A stretch of 64,000 nucleotides of DNA from Halobacteriales archaeon YIM A00010 (lineage in GTDB: Archaea > Halobacteriota > Halobacteria > Halobacteriales > Haloarculaceae): positions 868,001 to 932,000 of the forward strand of contig JAKCFJ010000002.1 in NCBI GenBank assembly GCA_025041175.1, written 5' to 3'. Below the pieces are notes generated by a model. That model worked only from the letters and a program-made list of their open reading frames with translations. It ran no database searches and was not told where the DNA came from. Each line of letters opens with the position of its first letter. The first letter of the stretch is position 1. Positions 45,757 through 53,753 of the stretch are shown piece after piece. The position numbers and the translations under genes were made by a program.

Positions 45757-46626
45757 ATGAGCCAAAAGACGAATCCGGATCCACAGGAAAGCACGGAGAA
45801 GATCCCCTCCCGAGAGATGTGGGCCAAACGGTCACCCCAACAGGAGCGAACAGCGGAGAAGACGGCTCGACAGCCCGACGAACGAGAGCGCAGCGCAGCC
45901 GAGGATCACGCCCGGTTGCTGGTGTTCCGGTACGATCCCGAGGTCGAGGACAAACGCGAACCGCGGTTCGACGAGTTCACCGTCCCGTTCGAGCAGGGGA
46001 TGACGGTGCTGGACGCGCTGATCTACGCGCGCGACACCTTCGATCCGTCGCTCACGTTCCGCCACTCCTGCCGACAGGCAATCTGTGGCTCCGACGCGTT
46101 TTTCATCAACGGCCGACAGCGCCTCGGTTGTCGGACGCAGATCGAAGGGCTTTCCGAACCCGTGCGCGTCGAGCCGCTCCCCCACCAGGAGGTCGTGAAG
46201 GATCTCGTCGTCGACATGGAGCAGTTCTACGACCAGATGGACGCGGTCGACCCGTACTTCCGGACGGAGCAACGACCGGATAGCGATCTCGAGGAGCAGC
46301 GCCAGAGCCCGGCCAACCGCGAGAAGATCAAGATGAGCACGCGCTGTATCTGGTGTGGCGCGTGTACCTCCTCCTGTAACATCGCGGCCGGGGACAACTA
46401 CCTCGGTCCCGCGGCCATCAACAAAGCCTACCGCTTCATGATGGACGAACGCGAAGGCGAGGCGATCGAACAACAACGGCTCGAAACGATGGACGAAGAA
46501 GAGGGGGTGTGGCGGTGTCAGACCCAGTTCTCGTGCACAGAAGTCTGTCCGAAAGACATCCCGCTCACCGAACACATCCAGGAACTCAAGCGCGAAGCCG
46601 TGAAAAACAACCTCAAATTCTGGTGA
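45757..46626 (+). CDS. sdhB: Orphan succinate dehydrogenase/fumarate reductase iron-sulfur subunit
   Basis: A 289-residue electron-transfer subunit with three clusters. The [2Fe-2S] site is SCRQAICGSD with a later cysteine (about C105, C110, D113, C125); the Asp replaces the third Cys, as also in E. coli SdhB. The other ligands are CIWCGACTSSC (about 197-207) and C254, C260, C264. A Lys/Glu-rich N-terminal extension of about 50 residues precedes the domain. No sdhA, sdhC or sdhD is adjacent, so it is a detached copy or works with a distant complex. ATG 45757 is preferred over GTG 45748. Confidence 0.9.
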   Translation: MSQKTNPDPQESTEKIPSREMWAKRSPQQERTAEKTARQPDERERSAAEDHARLLVFRYDPEVEDKREPRFDEFTVPFEQGMTVLDALIYARDTFDPSLTFRHSCRQAICGSDAFFINGRQRLGCRTQIEGLSEPVRVEPLPHQEVVKDLVVDMEQFYDQMDAVDPYFRTEQRPDSDLEEQRQSPANREKIKMSTRCIWCGACTSSCNIAAGDNYLGPAAINKAYRFMMDEREGEAIEQQRLETMDEEEGVWRCQTQFSCTEVCPKDIPLTEHIQELKREAVKNNLKFW

Positions 46627-46734
46627 GCCGACGGCCAGCTGTGGGTGCAAACGGAGGGGACCACCGTTGGCGTACAACCGCTCGTCGTGCGTTCACGAGC
46701 GACAATAGCCGGCTCCCGCCACGGAAGACCGAGG

Positions 46735-47160
46735 CTACGGCTGGTAGCCAGGGGACTGCTTTTCGATGACGGTGGCAGCATTCTCCAACTGTTCTCCAGT
46801 CAATGATATGACATCATCGAGCGAAACGATTCCCACGACCGAATCGGAGCTGTCAACGACGGGGATTCGTCGCACGCCTTCCTCAGCCATCGTCCTCGCA
46901 GCCGCCAGACTGTCGTCGTCTTCCTGCAACGTCACCGCTCTCTCGGTCATTATCTCCTCGGTAGTAATGCCCGAGAGATCACCGTCGCGCTCTGCAACCG
47001 CGAGCGCGATCTGGCGGTCCGTGAGGACGCCCGTAACCGTGCCGCTGTCCTCGATAACGAGCGAGCCAACGTCCTTTTGATCCATCCGCTCGGCGCAGTC
47101 GCTCACCGGTTCGTCCTCCGTTGCTGTGACCGGATCGTTCGAAATTTCTTTAATTGGCAT
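46735..47160 (-). CDS. Two-CBS-domain protein
   Basis: A 141-residue protein made of a CBS pair (residues about 1-65 and 70-132), with GSLVIEDSGTVTGVLTDRQIA and IPVVDSSDSVVGIVSLDDVI. CBS pairs bind adenosine nucleotides and act as energy sensors. A stand-alone CBS protein of this length is common in haloarchaea. The partner is unknown. Element C2 lies between it and the next gene. Confidence 0.9.
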   Translation of the reverse strand: MPIKEISNDPVTATEDEPVSDCAERMDQKDVGSLVIEDSGTVTGVLTDRQIALAVAERDGDLSGITTEEIMTERAVTLQEDDDSLAAARTMAEEGVRRIPVVDSSDSVVGIVSLDDVISLTGEQLENAATVIEKQSPGYQP

Positions 47161-47250
47161 GCTACACTAGCAGTAATCTGTCCGGAGTCCCTAAACGCCA
47201 CGCCTGTATCTGCCACTGTCGCTCGAGGGGATGAGAGAGCGCAGCACTCA

Positions 47251-47345
47251 TACTGTCGGCCCTGTGGACGGACCGAGACGGACTATCCAGCTGCCGCCGG
47301 GCGATTCACCAGCAGCCGATACGCGATCACCGCTGTCCGTCAGTA
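47251..47345 (+). mobile_element. Family C MITE-like element, copy C2
   Basis: A 95-bp element, closely similar to C1 through the interior, with TCA on both sides (47248-47250 and 47346-47348). The right end is CCGTCAGTA, one change. The right TCA is the TGA stop codon of the minus-strand gene at 47346. Confidence 0.85.
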
Positions 47346-47678
47346 TCAGTCTTCAGTCCAGTACATCAGCGCTTCTTTCGGTTCCTCACATCCCGTGCAT
47401 CGATCCGGAAGGCCCCCCTTGATTTGCCCCATCTCGCCGCATTCCGTACACCGCCACATGAGTTCCCCTTCACCGAACTCGTGCCCGGTACGGGCGTGCT
47501 CGACGGTCAGACTCTCGACCCCTGATCTCGTGGTCACGAACACGCCCGCTTCTCCGATCCCCCGGATCGTCCCCACCGATTCGCCCGCTTCGGTGTACAA
47601 CGTTTGTCCGAGATCGAGCGTCCGATCCCCGGTGCCAGCATCGGGCTGTTCCTCGTCCGGCGGAGTTTCACCGTTCAT
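47346..47678 (-). CDS. Small rubredoxin-like zinc-ribbon protein (DUF7130-like)
   Basis: A 110-residue protein. The middle has a small beta-barrel-like region (LGQTLYTEAGESVGTIRGIG), and the C-terminus holds two CxxC knuckles, CTECGEMG and CTGCEEPKEALMYWTED, that form a metal site. The type is common in haloarchaea, where it is called rubredoxin-like (I recall DUF7130). The stop codon is the duplicated target of element C2. Confidence 0.8.
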   Translation of the reverse strand: MNGETPPDEEQPDAGTGDRTLDLGQTLYTEAGESVGTIRGIGEAGVFVTTRSGVESLTVEHARTGHEFGEGELMWRCTECGEMGQIKGGLPDRCTGCEEPKEALMYWTED

Positions 47679-47745
47679 ACTCGGTTATTCACCGCCCGCT
47701 TCCTTAAATATCCGCCACGATCGGCCAGTTCGGGTTCAGCCACCG

Positions 47746-47853
47746 TAGGGACTGTTGTGAGTATGTTCGGCACGGTCGTTGACTGACGACTGCTCTGAGG
47801 GTTCACGAACCGTTCTGTGTCGCCACAGCGGTACGGAATCACAACAGTCCCTA
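47746..47853 (+). mobile_element. Family B MITE-like element, copy B1
   Basis: A 108-bp element with perfect 15-bp inverted ends TAGGGACTGTTGTGA and TCACAACAGTCCCTA, flanked by CCG at 47743-47745 and 47854-47856. It lies upstream of two divergent genes and has no coding capacity. It matches B2 (41853) at nearly every position in reverse. Confidence 0.88.
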
Positions 47854-47919
47854 CCGTCGTTCGTTGCCCGCTGGATATGCGTGGTCAAGACGTATGGAGA
47901 TCCCGCTACCAGAGGAGGT

Positions 47920-48243
47920 ATGCCCGAGGACGACACCGATCGTGTGCAAGGGGTAGATTTCACCGACACGATGCCAGTGCTCGAGGACGTTTCATACCCG
48001 ATCACGATCGACGAGTTAGTCGAGCAGCACGGCGATCACAGCATCGAACGCACCAACGCCGAGCCGATCACGATCCAAGAACTGTTCGACTCGATGGGCG
48101 ACGACACCTTCGAGTCGCCCGACGAGGTCCGCCAGATGATGCTGAATCTGATGCCGGAGGAATCGGTCGGTCGAGAGGGCTACTCCGACCGTGGCGGCTC
48201 CCAGCCGGACGAAACCGACGCGGACGAAGACGAATCGGTGTAG
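47920..48243 (+). CDS. DUF5789-like small acidic protein
   Basis: A 107-residue acidic protein with the section YPITIDELVEQHGDHSIERT and MGDDTFESPDEVRQMMLNLM, the pattern of the haloarchaeal DUF5789 family. No transmembrane segment. The ATG at 47920 is preceded by a GGAGG run, too close to be an ideal ribosome site. Function unknown. Confidence 0.75.
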   Translation: MPEDDTDRVQGVDFTDTMPVLEDVSYPITIDELVEQHGDHSIERTNAEPITIQELFDSMGDDTFESPDEVRQMMLNLMPEESVGREGYSDRGGSQPDETDADEDESV

Positions 48244-48371
48244 GTCTCCCTTCTTCGCATCGATCGGGCTATCGTTTCGAGGAACACGATCAGTCGGGTT
48301 GTACATTGTGCGTACCGACAAAACAGGAGCCCCGATGGGTGGTAGCTGACACCACACTTACGGCGGTTGCG

Positions 48372-49277
48372 GTGCATACGTTCGGTAGGGACATCCTCGT
48401 ACTGGGTGGTGCTGGCTTCATCGGCCGTCACCTGTGTGCAGAGCTCGACGCCCGGAGTCACGACGTGTCAGTGCTGTCGAGATCTCCCGATCCGCGCGTC
48501 CTCCCGAACGGCGTCGATGCGCACAGGGGGAACGTGATCCAGTACGAATCGATCGCGCCGGCCTTCGATGGGCGGGATGCGGTCGTAAACCTCGTTGCGC
48601 TCTCACCGATGAGCCGCCCAAAGGGAGGGGAAAAGCGACATTTGGAGGTCCACCTCGATGGCACGAAGAACGTCCTCCGAGCAGCCGAGGAGCACGGCGT
48701 TGCCCGCGTCCTCCAGCAGAGCGCGCTCGGTGCGGATGCGAACGGGCCGACCCACTACATCCGTGCCAAGGGCCGGGCGGAGACAGCGACGCGCGATTCC
48801 GATTGCGAGTGGGTGATCACTCGCCCGGCGATCGTCTTCGGAGAGGCCGGCGAATTCGTCCCATACGTGAAAAAGGTCACGACGCCGTACGTCACCGGAC
48901 TGCCCAACGGCGGGAAGCGACCGCGATACCAGCCGATCTGGGTCGGTGATCTCGCACCCCTGTTAGCGGATGCCGTCGAGGAGGACCGCCATACCGGTGA
49001 GACCTACGAACTGGCCGGATCGGAGGTACTGACGCTAGCGGACGCGACGCGACAGATCTACCGCGCGGAGGGCAAGTCGGTCGAAATCGTTCCGGTACCG
49101 ATGGCGCTCACGAAAGCGGGACTCACTGTTACCGACGCAATACCCGGGTTCCCCATGGGAAAAGACCAGTACCGGTCGCTACAGTTCGACAACACGACTG
49201 ACCGAAACGCCATCGATGCCTTCGACATCTCCGTCAAGGAGCTAACGACCCTCCGCGAATATGTGACACAGGAGTAG
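48372..49277 (+). CDS. NAD(P)-binding SDR protein, NDUFA9-like
   Basis: A 301-residue Rossmann protein of the atypical short-chain dehydrogenase group. It begins ILVLGGAGFIGRHLCAEL, has THYIRAKGRAETATRDS with the Tyr/Lys equivalent, and VITRPAIVFGEAGEFV. This arrangement is typical of the complex I NDUFA9-like family. The start is taken as GTG 48372; there is no ATG at the right place and the open frame extends upstream. Substrate unknown. Confidence 0.85.
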   Translation: MHTFGRDILVLGGAGFIGRHLCAELDARSHDVSVLSRSPDPRVLPNGVDAHRGNVIQYESIAPAFDGRDAVVNLVALSPMSRPKGGEKRHLEVHLDGTKNVLRAAEEHGVARVLQQSALGADANGPTHYIRAKGRAETATRDSDCEWVITRPAIVFGEAGEFVPYVKKVTTPYVTGLPNGGKRPRYQPIWVGDLAPLLADAVEEDRHTGETYELAGSEVLTLADATRQIYRAEGKSVEIVPVPMALTKAGLTVTDAIPGFPMGKDQYRSLQFDNTTDRNAIDAFDISVKELTTLREYVTQE

Positions 49278-49278
49278 C

Positions 49279-49482
49279 TCATTCGTGCACCGGGAACGTG
49301 ACCTCGACGGTTGCTTTGTACTGGGTGATCTCGTCGTCGTCAACGGCAGCCGTCCACGATTTGACTTCGACGCCGCTCGCGTCATCGATCGTCGCGGTCG
49401 CTTGACGGAGCGCTTCCTCGGCAGCGTCTTCCCACGACGACTCGGACGTTCCCATCACTTTAATGACTTTAACTGCGGGCAT
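49279..49482 (-). CDS. Dodecin (flavin-storage protein)
   Basis: A 67-residue protein with the dodecin pattern VKVIKVMGTSESSWEDAAEEALRQA, the tryptophan in GVEVKSWTA, and a final strand YKATVEVTFPV. Dodecin assembles into a 12-mer that binds flavins. ATG 49482 (MPAVKVIKV) is preferred to 49512. It ends two bases after the stop of the convergent SDR gene. Confidence 0.92.
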   Translation of the reverse strand: MPAVKVIKVMGTSESSWEDAAEEALRQATATIDDASGVEVKSWTAAVDDDEITQYKATVEVTFPVHE

Positions 49483-49662
49483 AGCAGTTCCTACTGCGCT
49501 CGGAAAATCCATATAATTTTTGCCGGTAGATCACGGGTCGGTGTCGAAACCGGTGGATTGTGTCCCCCTGCCGGCCGTCGGGGTCGAACGCCCCGCGGAG
49601 ATGGGACAGCGCATCGAGGGCGTAGCTGAAAGCGTCCGGTGCTCGACGCTGTTCATGTAGTT

Positions 49663-49971
49663 TCACTCGCGTTGCTCGCTGTCCTCCCACTCCGTGTGTT
49701 CCTGTCGGAAGATGTCGATGGCGTCACGGGCCTCCTCTATTTGGGTCTCGGTCGCGCCACTGGTCTCATCGAGCAGTCCGACGAGTTTCTCTTCGATCGA
49801 CGTGAGCCGATCGGTCTCGCTCGCCGGATCGGAGTCCTGTGTCTTGTCCTCCTCGGTGAGTTCCATCAGTCCCTCATCGAGCGAGTTGAGCTGTTCTCGA
49901 ACGGCCGCGTTGTCAGTCGTCTCGCTGGCCCGCTGAATGGACCGGCGGGCGACGGAAAGCTGGTCGATCAC
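49663..49971 (-). CDS. Small helical coiled-coil protein
   Basis: A 102-residue acidic protein, almost entirely helical with heptad-like spacing (SVARRSIQRASETTDNAAV, EQLNSLDEGLMELTEEDK, IEEARDAIDIFRQEH). It matches a haloarchaeal small-protein type (I recall DUF7553). Function unknown. It may form a dimer. Confidence 0.7.
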   Translation of the reverse strand: MIDQLSVARRSIQRASETTDNAAVREQLNSLDEGLMELTEEDKTQDSDPASETDRLTSIEEKLVGLLDETSGATETQIEEARDAIDIFRQEHTEWEDSEQRE

Positions 49972-50169
49972 GGGTATCCCTCGGGGTAACTACTCCTTAG
50001 GTACGCGGCCTGTATTCCCCTGTCGGGGCGCTGTCTGGAGCGCAACGCCGTTCGACGACCGATCCGCATTTACAACCCGAATCGCTATCGGGCTTGCGCG
50101 TCCGATCCGACGTAGGCAGCGTGGCGAACGATCGAGGAACGTCACATAGCCCACGGTCCGATTACCACC

Positions 50170-50898
50170 ATGACGAGCGTGCCACTCGCGTTCAGTTGGC
50201 GTCGTGTACTGTTCGCCAACTGGCCTGTCGATCCCGGTCTCCTCGACGATCACCTTCCGGAACCGTTCGCCGTCCACGAGTATGATGGAAACGGATGGTT
50301 GACGGTCGTTCCCTTCGTCAACGTCGACACGCGACCGCGCGGGCTTCCGGCGCGAGTCGGGGTGGATCTGCCGGAGCTGAACCTGCGGACGTACGTCGTC
50401 TGTGACGGCGAGCCCGGCGTCTACTTCTTCAGTCTCGACGCCCCGAGCATACTCGCCGTCCTCGGGGCGCGGCTGACTCACCGTTTGCCGTATTACAGGG
50501 CACAGATGTCCGTCGAACGCTCGGAAGGCGGGATCCGCTTTCGGAGCCGACGACAACACCCTGGAAGCCCTCCGGCGCGGTATGTGGCGACGTACCGACC
50601 GGCCGGTGATCCATTTACGACCGATCCGTACACCCTCGAGAGGTTCCTGACCGAACGTCGACGCCTGTACACCCAGTCACAGAACGGTCGCGTCCGGTAC
50701 ACTGACGTCGACCACGAGCAATGGACGCTGTACGAGGCGAGCGTCGAAACGAGCGAGAACACGCTCTTTCGAGCGAACGGGTTCGCTCCTCCCGCGGACG
50801 AGCCGGTGTGTTACTACAGCCCCGGCGTCAGTGTGGTAACGATGCGGAGCAAGCGATGGCGGTCGTCTCAAAACGACGGGAGGACCTCTCGTTCGTAG
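50170..50898 (+). CDS. DUF2071 (YqjF-like) protein
   Basis: A 242-residue soluble protein. The pattern WRRVLFANWPVDPGLLDDHLPEP, followed by LRTYVVCDGEPGVYFFSLDA and FRSRR, is that of DUF2071, an acetoacetate-decarboxylase-like fold. No catalytic role is known. Its last 31 bases overlap the end of the convergent F420 oxidoreductase gene. Confidence 0.88.
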   Translation: MTSVPLAFSWRRVLFANWPVDPGLLDDHLPEPFAVHEYDGNGWLTVVPFVNVDTRPRGLPARVGVDLPELNLRTYVVCDGEPGVYFFSLDAPSILAVLGARLTHRLPYYRAQMSVERSEGGIRFRSRRQHPGSPPARYVATYRPAGDPFTTDPYTLERFLTERRRLYTQSQNGRVRYTDVDHEQWTLYEASVETSENTLFRANGFAPPADEPVCYYSPGVSVVTMRSKRWRSSQNDGRTSRS

Positions 50899-51815
50899 AA
50901 GTCGAAAAAGCCCGCCTGGTTCGGACCGACCTGATGGACGTAGACGTGATCGTATCCGGCGTCTGCGTACGTTTCGATCAGCTCGATGTGGTCGTCCGGG
51001 TCGGGACCGCAGGCGACGCGCTCGGCAACGTCGTCCTCGGAGACCATCTCGACGGCCTGCTCGAAGTGCTTGGGCGTCGGCAGCAACTGCCCGAGTTCGC
51101 CCTGGAGAGCGACATTGGGCCACCACTCGTGGGCAGTCGTTCGCGCTTGAGACTCCGATTCGGCGTAGCAGACCGTTACCTGTCCGTAGCGCGGACCGTC
51201 GTTTTCCTCCGCGAACGTTTCTATCAACGACGCTTGGGGAGCGGTGCCAACGAGTCCATCACCGATCTCTCGCGCCGTCCGGGTCGACTTGGGACCCGTC
51301 CCGGAGACGTAGATCGGCGGATCCTCCGCCGGAAGCGTGAACAGGCGGGCGTTTTCGACGGTGTAATGTTCCCCACGGTGAGTAACGTTCTCCCCGCTCC
51401 AGAGCTTTCGGATGACCTCGACCGCCTCCGTGAGCATTTCGAGCCGGACATCGAAGGGCGGCCACCGATCGCCGTTGACGTGTTCGTTGAGGTTCTCGCC
51501 GGTACCGACGCCGAGGAAAAAGCGACCGTCGAACATCGCCGCCGTGGTGGCACTCGCGTGGGCCACCGTCGTGGGGTGCATGCGCACGGTCGGGCACGTG
51601 ACGCCAGTTCCCAGTTCCAACGAGTCGGTCGCCTCTGCCACGCCCCCGAGCGTGCTCCAGACGAACGGTGAGTTTCCTTGCGTCGAGGTCCAGGGATGGA
51701 AATGGTCCGAGATGAGGGCGTAGCCAAAGCCGACCTCTTCGGCGCGGACCGCGTTCTCGACGAGCGTATTTGGCCCGCGTTCCTCGCTAGAGAGGGTGTA
51801 GCCGATATTCGTCAC
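50868..51815 (-). CDS. F420-dependent LLM-class oxidoreductase
   Basis: A 315-residue luciferase-like monooxygenase fold. Motifs are EEVGFGYALISDHFHPW, GTGVTCPTVRMHP, and FFLGVGTGENLNEHV, which match the F420-dependent glucose-6-phosphate dehydrogenase-like group (TIGR03557 type). It would transfer hydride between coenzyme F420 and a substrate. The substrate is unknown. It overlaps the DUF2071 gene tail to tail by 31 bases. Confidence 0.9.
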   Translation of the reverse strand: MTNIGYTLSSEERGPNTLVENAVRAEEVGFGYALISDHFHPWTSTQGNSPFVWSTLGGVAEATDSLELGTGVTCPTVRMHPTTVAHASATTAAMFDGRFFLGVGTGENLNEHVNGDRWPPFDVRLEMLTEAVEVIRKLWSGENVTHRGEHYTVENARLFTLPAEDPPIYVSGTGPKSTRTAREIGDGLVGTAPQASLIETFAEENDGPRYGQVTVCYAESESQARTTAHEWWPNVALQGELGQLLPTPKHFEQAVEMVSEDDVAERVACGPDPDDHIELIETYADAGYDHVYVHQVGPNQAGFFDFYEREVLPSF

Positions 51816-52060
51816 ACGCGATCACCCCGAGAGACAGCAGCGGCCGTCCAACGGCTGTGCTGCGCGTCGGTATCGGTGGCGAACGGCGTTCGTTCTCGAA
51901 GGCTCAGATCCTCGATGGAGTGGCCGAGCATGATCTCTTCTCCGGCGGCCGCGGCCTTAATGACCGTGCAGGAACTGGCAGGTGAGCGCTCTCGAAAGAC
52001 GGGAGTACCCTCACAGGGCCACGTGTCAGAAATTCTGATAGAGGAGAGGATAGAAGATCG

Positions 52061-53413
52061 TCATCCGTCTCCCTCTTCGGGAGGAGAGAGTTCGGTTTCG
52101 CGCCACTGATCGAGAGTCTGCATCACCGGATCGCTAGTGACGCCGTGGATGACGATGGAGCCGAGCACGACCGTGCCGACGAAGGCCCAAAGTTGGTCGG
52201 CGGCGAACAGATCGAATCCTTTCGGTGTCACTTCGTTGAGGGCGTGACTGAGATAGTAAAACGATCCGATCCCTCGAATACCGAACGACGCGATAACGAC
52301 CCGCTCGTACCACCCATCCGGCGCGCCGAGCAGTCCGACCAGTCCCGCGATCGGCCGGACGATCAGGACGATCGAGAGAGCAAGGATCCCATCGAGCAAC
52401 TCCAGCGGGACGAGTAGTCCGGTAGTGAGCGCCCCACCGAACAGAACCAGCACTGCGGCCATCAGCAGCCGCTCGACGACGACCGCGAAGTCGTGAAGCG
52501 CCACGTAGTAGTCGTCCTGCCATTCGAAGTGGCGCAGCGTGAGCGCGCCGACGAACACGGCGATGAACCCGTAGCCGTGGAGCAGTTCCGCCACGCCGTA
52601 CGTTATCAGCGTCGCGGCCAGCGCCTCCGTTCCCTCCATCACCCGCCCGAGATCGGTACTCGCCGGATGCCTGAAAATGAACACCGCGGTGATGTAGCCG
52701 ATGACGACCCCCACGACAAGCCCGACGCCGATCTGGTACACGACATCGACGAGAAACCACTCGACCAGCCAGCCCGCATCACCGAACAGGTGGACCGCTC
52801 CGATGAGCGGCAGCTGTAGCTCGGTCGATCCGGTGGCAGCCGTCGCGGCCGCCACAATAGCGAGGTTGGTGAACGGAAAGGCGAGTCCGTCGTTGAGACC
52901 CGCCTCCGAAGTGAGCGCGAACCTGATCGATCCTTCTTGCTCGTCCGGATCGATCTCCGTGTCAGTATAGGTAGTGGGGGGCGTTGCCTGGACATCCGAC
53001 GCCAACACGGGATCCGTCGGCGCAATGACGGCCCCCACGAGCACGGCGATCGCGGGGTGAACGTCGAGGATGAGCCACGAAAGGAGCCCAACAGACACGA
53101 TCGTCAGTGGCATCGTGATGCCCAGCAGCCGCCAGGTCGGCGTCCAGCTCCGCCAATCGAACGGACGGTCGAGCTTCAGCCCGGCGCTCATGAGCGCAAT
53201 AATGATGACTGATTCCGTAATGCGCTCGGCTATCTCGGGGTGCGCGACCGGGTCAGGCGGCGGTATGTCGAGAGGAACGGAAAAGAGAACTGCGCCCATA
53301 ACCACGTACAGGAGCGGGAACGACAGTGGTTTTCCGGAGAGCAAGCGGGGAAGAACCGCCGCTCCGAGGAGGGCGATACCGACCATGAGTAGAACGATCT
53401 CGTACACAGCCAT
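52061..53413 (-). CDS. Cation:proton antiporter (NhaP/CPA1 type)
   Basis: A 450-residue membrane protein with about twelve helices. It has the ion-site pattern VGAVIAPTDPVLASDVQ (TDP in the fifth helix) and ALTSEAGLNDGLAFPFTN (ND), as in Na+/H+ exchangers of this group. It keeps cytoplasmic sodium and pH in check. ATG 53413 (MAVYEIVLLMVG) is preferred; the 32-residue upstream extension to 53509 is unsupported. Confidence 0.9.
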   Translation of the reverse strand: MAVYEIVLLMVGIALLGAAVLPRLLSGKPLSFPLLYVVMGAVLFSVPLDIPPPDPVAHPEIAERITESVIIIALMSAGLKLDRPFDWRSWTPTWRLLGITMPLTIVSVGLLSWLILDVHPAIAVLVGAVIAPTDPVLASDVQATPPTTYTDTEIDPDEQEGSIRFALTSEAGLNDGLAFPFTNLAIVAAATAATGSTELQLPLIGAVHLFGDAGWLVEWFLVDVVYQIGVGLVVGVVIGYITAVFIFRHPASTDLGRVMEGTEALAATLITYGVAELLHGYGFIAVFVGALTLRHFEWQDDYYVALHDFAVVVERLLMAAVLVLFGGALTTGLLVPLELLDGILALSIVLIVRPIAGLVGLLGAPDGWYERVVIASFGIRGIGSFYYLSHALNEVTPKGFDLFAADQLWAFVGTVVLGSIVIHGVTSDPVMQTLDQWRETELSPPEEGDG

Positions 53414-53753
53414 ATCGAGTGTTCGATTCCTGTTTGGTGGGATCAGATCCGATTTCTGGTTGGCTACCGCTTCCGGCCTGTCGGGCGATAGGGGGGCCGG
53501 TGTCTCCATTCATGAGTCACCGGCGGTTTCGACCCTCGACTGGAACGACCGCGGTGTGGAGTCCGATAGGGCGTCCAGTACACCGGTGAGGTCGATGGGT
53601 TCACAGACGAACACAGCCAATCGGACGTAATAAGAATTCGGCAGGTAATATAAAATCAATGCTGGCGACTGCCACCGCGTAAATACCGGGGAAACGTCCT
53701 TCCGGGCTGAGACCCTCGGTTCGTTCCCGTTACAGCACTCCGGAGTGATCGAT

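Noticed and set aside
45757-46626. Missing third cysteine in the SdhB [2Fe-2S] motif as a defect
   Set aside because: Asp at this position is also found in functional E. coli SdhB, so it is not evidence of loss of function.
50868-50898. Tail-to-tail gene overlap as a sign of error
   Set aside because: Both the DUF2071 protein and the F420 oxidoreductase have normal lengths, so a 31-base convergent overlap is plausible and unremarkable.
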